A DNA stretch of 11,405 nt, taken from positions 1 to 11,405 of the forward strand of contig JANXXW010000026.1 in the NCBI GenBank assembly GCA_025350425.1. Reading direction: 5' to 3'. Shown one piece after another: positions 5,253-11,405 of this stretch; within the stretch, counting starts at the first letter, position 1; each line of letters opens with the position of its first letter. The notes beneath the pieces were generated by a model that had not been told where the DNA came from, did no database searches, and saw nothing but the letters and a program-made list of their open reading frames with translations. Origin of the DNA: Rhodospirillales bacterium. Lineage in GTDB: Bacteria; Pseudomonadota; Alphaproteobacteria; Acetobacterales; Acetobacteraceae. The position numbers and the translations under genes were made by a program.

Positions 5253-7367
5253 ATGCGAATTCTGGGTTGGGCCGTACTCGCGGCCACGCTGGCGATCGCC
5301 AGCCAGGTTCAGGCTCGGATCACCCGCCTCGAGATCATCCGTACCGAACCCGCCTTTGGCGGCCAGACTTTTGGAGCGGTCGGCGCCTACGAGCACGTAA
5401 TCGCCGTCGCCCATGGCGAGATCGACCCGGCCGAGCCCGGCAACGCCGTCATCCAGGACATCGGCCTCGCCCCGCGCAACGCCGCCGGCCATGTCGAATA
5501 CAGCACGCAAGTCGAGCTACTGAAGCCCGCCGACATGGCGCGCGGCAACGGCGTGGTGATGATGGAGGTCGTCAACCGCGGCAACAAGCTGGCGCTCGCG
5601 AATTTCAACGCAGGCAGCGCTGATAGCGTCGCCAACCTCAACGCCCTGAAATCGCCGCGCGACGGCTGGCTGATGAGGGAGGGCATGACGCTGGCCTGGT
5701 GGGGCTGGGAGATGGACGGCACGCCGGGCCTCGACCGCGTGCTGATGCCGCCGGTCGTAGCGCACAACGCAGATGGCTCGCCCGTCACCGGCATCGTCCG
5801 CGCCGAATTGCTGACTCCTAATCCGGTCAAAACGATCGGCTTCGCGCAGAGCGGCCAAGTCCAGATCTACCCGCCCGACAGCTATGTCGGCTATCCCGCC
5901 GCCAGCCTCGACACCAAGGGCGCGACGCTCACGGTGCGTGCCCATGAGCAGGACCGCCGCGAGCCGATCCCGAATGACCGCTGGAGCTTCGGCTCCTGCC
6001 CCGATGGCGGCCCGGCGAAGCCGGACCCGCTGCATCTCTGCATGAGCTCGGGCTTCGAACCCGGCCATCTCTACGAGCTGATCTACACCGCGCGTGACCC
6101 CAGCGTGCTGGGGCTCGGCTTTGCCGCCACAAGGGATCTTGGCACGTTCCTCGGTCATGCGGAGAACGATACCGCGGGCACCGCCAACCCACTATTCCGC
6201 CGCGACACCCGGATGATCCTTGAAGGCACATCGCAGAGCGGCCGTATGGCGCGGAGCTTCCTGTTGCTGGGTTTCAACCGCGGCGAGGATGGCCGCGCGG
6301 TGTTCGACGGTGCCTATCCGCATATCGGCGGCGGTTTGATCGCGCTCAACATCCGCTTCGGCCAGCCAGTACGCGCTTGGGGCGAGCAGACCGACCATCT
6401 TTATCCCGCTTACGATTTCCCGTTTACTTACGCCAAGCAGACGGACCCGCTGACCGGCCGGACGCAGGGCATCCTTGATCGCTGCACTGAGACGAGCACC
6501 TGCCCGAAGATCTTGCATGTCGCGACTGCGCTCGAGATGTGGGAGGGGCGGCAGTCGCTTGGGCTCACCGATCCGCTCGGGCTGCGCGACGTGGCCGACC
6601 CCGACAACGTCCGCACCTTTATCATGGCCAGCACGCAACATGGCGCGGCGAGCCTGCCACTCGCGACGCAGCCGCCGTTCGGCCTTTGCCAGCAGCAGCC
6701 GAACCCGAACCCGCAGGTCTGGACGATGCGCGCGCTGCTTACCGCCCTGGTCGCGTGGGTGAAGGACGACACCACCCCACCCGCCAGCGCCTCGCCTCAT
6801 ATCGCCGACGGCACCCTCGTCGCCCCCGACCGCGTGGCCCTGCCGGTGATCCCCGCGAACACCTATGGCGGCACGCCCCGCCCCGCAGTGTCGGACCTGC
6901 GCATCTACGACACGCTCCATGTGCTGGATTTCGGCCCCGGCTACCGGCCGGGCGAGAGTAGCGGCGTCATCTCGATCGAGCCGCCGCGCGTGAGTACAGC
7001 CGCCTATGGCGTGCTGGAAGGCCAAGTCGACGCCGATGGCAACGAGATCGCGGGCGTGCGCTCGGTGTTTGAACAGGTGCCGATCGGGACCTACCTCGGC
7101 TGGAACCTGTTCCGTGCTGGGCGACTTGAAAGCGGCCTGTGCAACCTCCAAGGCTCGTTCATCCCGTTTGCCAAGACGAAAGCGGAGCGCGAGGCGATCG
7201 GCGACAGCCGGTCGTCGCTCGAGGAGCGCTATCCGACGAAGGACGTATATGTCGCGGCGATGCGCCAAGCGGCCGATGCGCTCGTGCAGGCAAGGCTGCT
7301 GCTGCCGGACGACGCGACCGCGATCGTCGGTGCGGCCGAGCGTGACGGCATCCGTAACGGGCCGTAG
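5253..7367 (+). CDS. Secreted alpha/beta hydrolase domain protein, about 704 residues
   Basis: The protein begins with a signal peptide (MRILGWAVLAATLAIAS, cut probably after VQA at residue 21), so it works outside the cytoplasm. The frame extends 36 codons upstream, but the added residues are polar and would bury the signal peptide, so the ATG at 5253 is chosen, with GGAG about 13 nt upstream. The family is the large alpha/beta hydrolase domain group common in sphingomonads and other proteobacteria. ILEGTSQSGRMARSF holds the probable nucleophile Ser327 (Gly-Thr-Ser-Gln-Ser-Gly-Arg), and His463 in MASTQHGAASLP is the likely catalytic histidine. Cysteine pairs (SCPDGG to LHLC, and RCTETSTC) fit disulfides of an exported protein. 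It is complete and ends in a hairpin. The substrate is unknown; an esterase or amidase role is only what the fold suggests. Confidence 0.85.
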   Translation: MRILGWAVLAATLAIASQVQARITRLEIIRTEPAFGGQTFGAVGAYEHVIAVAHGEIDPAEPGNAVIQDIGLAPRNAAGHVEYSTQVELLKPADMARGNGVVMMEVVNRGNKLALANFNAGSADSVANLNALKSPRDGWLMREGMTLAWWGWEMDGTPGLDRVLMPPVVAHNADGSPVTGIVRAELLTPNPVKTIGFAQSGQVQIYPPDSYVGYPAASLDTKGATLTVRAHEQDRREPIPNDRWSFGSCPDGGPAKPDPLHLCMSSGFEPGHLYELIYTARDPSVLGLGFAATRDLGTFLGHAENDTAGTANPLFRRDTRMILEGTSQSGRMARSFLLLGFNRGEDGRAVFDGAYPHIGGGLIALNIRFGQPVRAWGEQTDHLYPAYDFPFTYAKQTDPLTGRTQGILDRCTETSTCPKILHVATALEMWEGRQSLGLTDPLGLRDVADPDNVRTFIMASTQHGAASLPLATQPPFGLCQQQPNPNPQVWTMRALLTALVAWVKDDTTPPASASPHIADGTLVAPDRVALPVIPANTYGGTPRPAVSDLRIYDTLHVLDFGPGYRPGESSGVISIEPPRVSTAAYGVLEGQVDADGNEIAGVRSVFEQVPIGTYLGWNLFRAGRLESGLCNLQGSFIPFAKTKAEREAIGDSRSSLEERYPTKDVYVAAMRQAADALVQARLLLPDDATAIVGAAERDGIRNGP

Positions 7368-7380
7368 CGGTGGCTACGGC
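7361..7380 (+). terminator. Hairpin overlapping the hydrolase stop codon
   Basis: GCCGTAGC at 7361-7368 and GCTACGGC at 7373-7380 form a perfect 8-bp stem with the 4-nt loop GGTG. The stem includes the TAG stop of the alpha/beta hydrolase gene (7365-7367). The following sequence lacks a clean T-run, with only a TTT about ten bases on, so intrinsic termination would be weak. It may instead protect the 3' end of the message. Confidence 0.45.
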
Positions 7381-7432
7381 GCTAGGAGCCGTTTCGGCCT
7401 CATCGCGTCGTTCTCCTTTGCCGGATTGCCGC

Positions 7433-7624
7433 TTAGACCGACCAAAGCTCCGGCAGCAGCGCGTTGGGTTTACCGCGGCGCCAGATCGCCATCATCAACG
7501 CGTCGGCAGCCAACTGGGCGGCAATCGTGACGCTCATCGACCAGCCGACTACCCGGCATGAGAACAGGTCGATGACGGCCGCCACGTAAAGCCATTCCTC
7601 TGCTGTCCACAGATAGGCCAGAAC
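7433..7624 (-). pseudogene. Fragment of an IS3-family transposase (OrfB), both ends lost
   Basis: On the minus strand the residues LAYLWTAEEWLYVAAVIDLF, SCRVVGWSMS and MAIWRRGKPNALL match the middle of the integrase core of IS3-family OrfB. The usual Asp-Ile-Thr-Tyr that carries the first catalytic aspartate is present only as Val-Leu-Ala-Tyr at the edge. The continuation His-Ser-Asp-Gln-Gly with the second catalytic aspartate is absent: after Ala-Leu-Leu the frame reads PELWSV and stops at 7433-7435. On its upstream side the gene is cut at about 7625-7627, where the Tn3-family end begins. It cannot encode an active enzyme. Confidence 0.85.
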
Positions 7625-7627
7625 TAT

Positions 7628-7665
7628 GGGTCTGAGTAGCAACGGAACAGAAAACCTACACAAGG
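7628..7665 (+). repeat. Left terminal inverted repeat of the Tn3-family transposon
   Basis: The 38-bp stretch begins GGGTCTGAG and contains GGAACAGAAAAC, close to the GGGGTCTGACGC and GGAACGAAAAC blocks of the Tn3 terminal repeat, and ends with ACACAAGG where Tn3 has CACGTTAAG. The length, the outer G-run, the GAAAAC box in the middle and the inner AAG fit the family. The preceding base is T rather than G, so the outer end may be 7627 or 7628. The partner at the right end is not in the window, so the identification cannot be confirmed by pairing. Confidence 0.7.
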
Positions 7666-7767
7666 ATTACTGAGCCACGGCTTCGTAACAAACCCCGGTT
7701 TGATGTGCAGCTTCCCGTGCCGTCAAATTTCGCCGCAAAACTGCGCGCGGTCCCTTATTTACCCGTC

Positions 7768-7779
7768 CAGAAACCTACA
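7768..7779 (+). repeat. Internal copy of the inner part of the terminal repeat
   Basis: CAGAAACCTACA here repeats CAGAAAACCTACA at 7648-7660 in the terminal repeat, with one A fewer, 120 bp further in. GAAAAC follows a few bases later, and a TAAG at 7801-7804. In Tn3-family ends the inner part is the main TnpA contact, so this could be a solitary TnpA-binding site in front of tnpR, or the worn end of an older element. Confidence 0.35.
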
Positions 7780-7805
7780 GCCGAAAACTCCCCCGACGCG
7801 TAAGT

Positions 7806-7822
7806 TCCTCCGTGACGGAGGA
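7806..7822 (+). promoter_or_regulatory. Perfect hairpin covering the tnpR ribosome-binding site
   Basis: TCCTCCGT at 7806-7813 and ACGGAGGA at 7815-7822 are exact reverse complements around a single G. The right arm contains the Shine-Dalgarno sequence GGAGGA (7817-7822), 8 nt before the tnpR ATG at 7831. As RNA the stem, with a few tip bases open, would hide the ribosome-binding site and hold down resolvase synthesis. As DNA it could be the last resolvase subsite. Confidence 0.55.
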
Positions 7823-7830
7823 TTGCTCGG

Positions 7831-8448
7831 ATGCTGATCGGCTACATGCGCGTGTCGACGGGCGAGCAGAGCCTCGACCTTCAGCGTGACGCACTGGACC
7901 AGGTCGGGTGCGATCGAGTGTACGAAGACGTATGTTCGGGTCGCGCAACCGATCGCCCGGGCTTGAACAAGGCGCTTGAGATAGCGCGCGACGGCGATAC
8001 CCTCGTCGTTTGGAAACTGGACCGCATTGGCCGTTCACTGCCGCATGTCGTCGGCCTCGTTGGCGACCTCCAAAAGCGTGGCGTCGGCTTGAAGGTGCTG
8101 ACGGGCGACGTCGACACCACAACTGTAACCGGCCGCCTTGTGTTCGGCATTTTCGCAACGCTTGCAGAGTTTGAGGGCGATCTCATCCACGAGCGCACAA
8201 TGGCGGGTCTTGCGGCGGCACGTGCCCGAGGTCGCGCTGGGGGTCGACCGCGGGTGATGACCAAACAGAAGCTAAAGGCGGCAATGGCGATGATGGGCGA
8301 TCGCGATAACATTGCCCGCGATGTCGCGGCGCAGCTCGGCGTCTCGGTGTCAACGCTCTACGCCTATGTCGACGCGAAGGGGCGGCCGCGCGAGCACGCG
8401 GCCGAGCTTCTCGGCAAGCGCAGGCCCGAGCCCGCGATCGCCGCTTAA
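7831..8448 (+). CDS. tnpR: Tn3-family serine resolvase TnpR
   Basis: The 205-residue small serine recombinase resolves cointegrates at res. GYMRVSTGEQSLDLQRDAL at the N-terminus holds Arg7 and nucleophile Ser9. LDRIGRS at 63-69 supplies Asp64, Arg65 and Arg68, matching Asp67, Arg68 and Arg71 of gamma-delta resolvase. LAEFEGDLIHERT at 111-123 begins the long E-helix, and residues 159-181 (NIARDVAAQLGVSVSTLYAY) form the C-terminal helix-turn-helix. The tail after residue 184 extends about 20 residues beyond the usual 185. The gene looks intact. Its ATG has a strong GGAGGA 8 nt upstream inside a hairpin. tnpA follows after TAA and two codons in the same frame. An invertase role is unlikely given the tnpA neighbour. 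Confidence 0.95.
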   Translation: MLIGYMRVSTGEQSLDLQRDALDQVGCDRVYEDVCSGRATDRPGLNKALEIARDGDTLVVWKLDRIGRSLPHVVGLVGDLQKRGVGLKVLTGDVDTTTVTGRLVFGIFATLAEFEGDLIHERTMAGLAAARARGRAGGRPRVMTKQKLKAAMAMMGDRDNIARDVAAQLGVSVSTLYAYVDAKGRPREHAAELLGKRRPEPAIAA

Positions 8449-8454
8449 AAGAAG

Positions 8455-11405
8455 GTGCCCGTCGGCTTCCTCAGCGACGACCAGGCGCTTCGCTATGGCC
8501 GCTTCGTCGGCGATCCCACCGCCGAACAGCTCGCCCGCCATTTTCACCTCGACGATGCCGACCGCGCCTTCGTCGCCGAGCATCGGGGTGATCACAATCG
8601 TCTGGGCGTGGCAGTACAGCTCGGATCTTTGCGGCTGCTCGGCATGTTCCTCGACGACCCGACACAGGCGCCGCCCTCGGTAACCCGCTTCGCTGCCGAC
8701 CAGCTTGCGATGTCGGCAGCGACCGACCTCATGATCATGTACGCGGCCAGCGTCGGCCGCTGGCGACACGGCCCTCGCATCCGCGAGCGTTACGGCTATC
8801 GCGAGTTCGCCGACTTCGGCATCGCGTTCCGGCTCAACCGCTTCCTCTATACGCTTTGTTGGACTGGCACCGACCGGCCATTAGCACTGTTCGACCGTGC
8901 CGTGTCATGGCTGCTGGCCGGCAAGGTGCTGCTGCCGGGCCTGTCTGTGCTCGAACGCGCGGTCGCCCGCGTGCGGGCGCTCGTCCACGAACACTTGTAT
9001 CGTCGCCTCGTCGAGCGGCTGACTCCCGAGTAGCGGACCCGCCTCGACGATCTCGTCATCGTTCCGGAGAATGAGCGCCAGAGTCCGCTCGATCGTCTGC
9101 GCGATGGACCGTACCTGCAGAGTGGTCCCGAAGTCGGTCGCGCAGTAGCCAGGCTCGAGGAGATCCGCGCGCTCGCCGCGGGCTTGCCGGAGTTGGATCG
9201 GATACCGCCGGGCAAGGCGGCAGCACTTGCCCGCTTCGCATCCGCCGCCAAGGCGCAAGCGGTCGCGCGTCTGCCCGATGATCGCCGCGCGGCGACACTG
9301 GTTGCCTTCATTCGCAAGCTCGAAGCCTCCGCCGGTGATGACGTGATCGATCTCTTCGACGCTGTTTCCACGACGATGTTCGCGCGTGCGCAGGCGACAT
9401 CGAAGGAAGCACGGCTGCGCTCGCTCCGCGATCTGGACGCCGCTGCGCTCAACTTGCGCGACGCCGCGACAGTGCTCCTCAATGACACCACTCCCGACAC
9501 TGAAGTTCGCGCGGCGGTGTTCGCAGTGGTTGACCGGGAGGCGCTCGCGGTGGCCGTAGAACGCATTGGCGCGCTGGCGCAGCCACATGACGACACCTAT
9601 TTCGCCGAGCTGCGACAGCACCAACGCAAGATACGATACCTGCCCGCGTTAATTGCGGGGCTCGAACTCGAAGCGGCCCCCGCGGGCAAGCCGTTGCTTG
9701 ACGCGCTCAATCATCTTCGCGCTCTTCATGCCGACAGCAAACGACCTGGGCCGCCACCTACGGCATTCGCGCCTAAGGCATGGGTCGGCCAGCTCAAGAC
9801 GATCGACGGCAGTCTCGATCTGACCGGTTACCGCCTGTGCGCGCTTGATGGATTGCGGCGTACGATCCGCCGGCGCGATGTCTTTCCGGTTCGCTCGCTG
9901 CGCTACGCTGATCCGCGAAAGGATCTGCTAACGGGGGCGGCATGGGAAGCCGCGAGACCGTCGGTCTGCCGTACCGTCGGGGTTGCGGCATCGTCCGACG
10001 AGGAACTCGGCGATGCTATCGCGGCGCCTCGACCTCGCCTATCGCGAGACCGCCGCGCGCGTGCCGGACAACAAGGCTGTTGCGATCGTCCGCACGGAAA
10101 GCGGCACCGATCTTTCCCTCGAGCCCCTCGACAAGATCGAGGAGCCGCCGAGCCTCGTCAGCTTACGGGCCACCACGGAGGCACGACTGCCGCGCCTCGA
10201 TCTGCCCGAACTTATCCTCGAGATGCACGCACGTACTGGCTTTGCTGCCGTGTTCAAGCACGCGAGCGAGAGCAACGCTCGTGCCGACGACATCGCCACG
10301 ACAATTTGCGCGGTGCTCGTCACCGAGGCGACCAACACCGGGTTCGAGCCGCTGGTTCGCCTCGATGCGCCCGCATTGCGGCGATCGCGGCTGAGCTGGG
10401 TGAAGCAAAACTTCGTGCGCGCCGACACGCTGACTGCCGCCAATGCGCTGCTCGTCGCTGCTCAGAACTCGGTTCCGCTCGCGCATGGCTGGGGTGGCGG
10501 CGAAGTGGCGTCCGCCGACGGACTGCGCTTCACCGTCCCCGTTCGCACGATCAATTCCGGCCAAAATCCGCGCTACTTCGGTCGCGAGCGTGGCGTCACC
10601 TGGTACAACATGGTGTCCGACCAATACACCGGGCTGAATGCGGCGACCGTGCCGGGCACGCTGCGCGACAGCCTCAACCTGCTCGCGGTCGTGCTCGAGC
10701 AGGAGACCGAGCTGCAGCCGACCGAGATCATGACCGACACCGCCGGCTACACTAATACCATTTTTGGCGTGTTCCATTTACTCGGCCTGCAGTTTAGCCC
10801 GCGTATTGCCGACGTCGGCGGGGCGCGCTTCTGGCGCGTCGATGGCAAGGCCGACTACGGCGTGCTCGACGACCTCGCCTCGAATAAGATCAACATCAAG
10901 CTGATCGCCGAACATTGGGACGATCTTTTGCGCCTCGCGGGGTCGCTGAAACTGGGCGTCGTCCACGCCGCCGGGCTGACCCGGACGCTCCAGACCAACG
11001 ACCGCCCGACTAAGCTCGCCCGCGCCCTGCAGGAACTCGGTAGACTGGCAAAATCGCTCTACCTGCTGCGGTTCATCGACGACGAAAGCTACCGGCGCCG
11101 CATTCTGGTCCAGCTTAACCGCGGCGAGGGCCGCCACCAGCTTGCCCGCATCATCTTCCACGGTAAGCGCGGCGAACTGCGCCAGCGTTATCGCGAAGGG
11201 CAGGAGGACCTGCTCAGCGCGCTCGGTCTCGTCGTCAACCTCGTCGTGCTATGGAATACAATCTATATGGACGCCGCGCTCGATCGCCTTCGCACTGACG
11301 GCCATGATGTCCGCGCCCAGGACGTCGCCCGACTGTCTCCGCTCAGGTTCAAGCACATCAATATGCTCGGCCGCTATGCCTTCACACTCCCCGATATCGT
11401 CGCCC
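8455..11405 (+). pseudogene. tnpA: Tn3-family transposase TnpA with nonsense and frameshift lesions, 3' end cut by the window
   Basis: The frame from GTG 8455 encodes the TnpA N-terminal domain (PVGFLSDDQALRYGRF; FHLDDADRAFVAEHRG) and stops at TAG 9031-9033 within RLTPE-stop-RTRLDDLV, where the family normally has Gln (CAG). The same frame reopens at once (residues 194 on) through RSLRYADPRKDLLTGAAWEA to EELG near 10010. There one extra base shifts it: the next frame, from 10013, reads MLSRRLDLAYRETAARVPDN and stays open to the end. The catalytic domain is present: TDTAGY with Asp at 10736, a WDDLLRLA block near 10916, and REGQED with Glu at 11204. About 983 codons are seen of nearly 1000 usual. 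The GTG start sits 6 nt after the tnpR stop, with AAGAAGG too close to act normally, so reinitiation by ribosomes leaving tnpR is likely. Transposase is probably not made. Confidence 0.9.

Larger units (their letters stand above)
7666..7830 (+). promoter_or_regulatory. Leader with candidate res recombination site
   Basis: This 165-bp stretch between the terminal repeat and tnpR is where a resolvase site of about 120 bp is expected. It contains a perfect dyad CAAACC-CC-GGTTTG at 7689-7702 and an imperfect 29-bp dyad with TTTGATG at 7699-7705 and CGTCAAA at 7721-7727, about the size of a resolvase crossover subsite. The three subsites could not be assigned with certainty. The promoter of tnpR should also lie here, so resolvase binding would repress its own gene, as known in Tn3. 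Confidence 0.45.
7628..11405 (+). mobile_element. Tn3-family transposon, left part, continuing beyond the window
   Basis: The element starts with a Tn3-like terminal repeat, then a leader with dyads where res should lie, then tnpR and tnpA in the same direction. This order (end, res, tnpR, tnpA) is known for several Tn3-family branches. The right end lies outside the window. Its left end abuts an IS3-family OrfB fragment in a way that suggests insertion into that gene. Since Tn3-family elements duplicate 5 bp, the duplicated target should be AACTA (7622-7626) or ACTAT (7623-7627), depending on whether the first base of the element is 7627 or 7628. No cargo gene is visible in this part. Confidence 0.85.

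Noticed and set aside
6192..7268. A 358-codon minus-strand frame within the alpha/beta hydrolase gene
   Set aside because: Arg-, Ala- and His-rich shadow sequence without motifs. The plus strand encodes an intact hydrolase over the whole span.
103..9033. Two premature TAG codons (103-105 and 9031-9033) as a hint of UAG recoding
   Set aside because: Both lie in decaying mobile elements, they replace different residues (Trp and Gln), and intact genes here use TAG as a normal stop, for example the alpha/beta hydrolase at 7365-7367. Ordinary C:G to T:A transitions explain them.
9995..10030. Programmed frameshifting in tnpA near 10010
   Set aside because: No slippery heptamer or downstream structure stands out, Tn3-family TnpA is not known to need a frameshift, and the gene already carries a nonsense codon upstream.
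8847..10777. Several minus-strand frames of 130 to 250 codons under tnpA
   Set aside because: They are Ser/Arg-rich or Gln/Ala-rich antisense frames, and the plus strand carries continuous TnpA similarity.
1..11405. CRISPR arrays, tRNA or rRNA genes
   Set aside because: No regularly spaced repeats and no tRNA-like or rRNA-like sequence were seen on either strand.

Overview
The window is GC-rich with a typical high-GC codon bias, and its gene families (an S12 D-aminopeptidase relative, a family 5 peptide-binding protein, a large secreted alpha/beta hydrolase, IS1380, IS3 and Tn3-family elements) suggest an alphaproteobacterium, either a sphingomonad or a member of the Acetobacteraceae. This assignment is inference, not something a single marker shows. 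The mix of broken transposases at both edges and intact metabolic genes in the middle looks like an accessory region of a plasmid or genomic island.

Left edge (1-825): the tail of an IS1380-type transposase interrupted by an in-frame TAG, then non-coding sequence, a perfect 17-bp palindrome with a 3-nt loop (479-515), and what looks like the last strands of a PAS sensor domain that has lost its continuation.

Catabolic block (826-4688): a creatininase-family metal-dependent amidohydrolase, followed 26 nt later on the same strand by a 500-residue D-aminopeptidase-like serine hydrolase (S12). Converging on them is a periplasmic family 5 solute-binding protein for peptide-like ligands. No permease or ATPase genes are present. 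The simplest reading is uptake of an unusual peptide or amide, followed by hydrolysis of its amide bonds.

Control region (4689-5252): a 564-nt stretch between divergent genes. It holds two interlocking perfect inverted repeats with the topology of an H-type pseudoknot (4780-4821), six copies of the hexamer type [TC]GTTGC in either orientation (4756-5019), and an 8-bp perfect dyad (4977-5008). This is the least explained part of the window.

Secreted hydrolase (5253-7367): a 704-residue alpha/beta hydrolase with a signal peptide, closed by a strong hairpin that overlaps its stop codon.

Right edge (7433-11405): a minus-strand fragment of an IS3-family transposase is cut at about 7627 by the left end of a Tn3-family transposon. 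The transposon shows a 38-bp terminal repeat, a res-like leader with dyads, an intact serine resolvase gene whose ribosome-binding site lies inside a perfect hairpin, and a tnpA gene in the same reading frame. The tnpA gene is disabled by a TAG and a one-base frameshift and runs off the window. As it stands the element can probably resolve cointegrates but can transpose only if TnpA is supplied from elsewhere.
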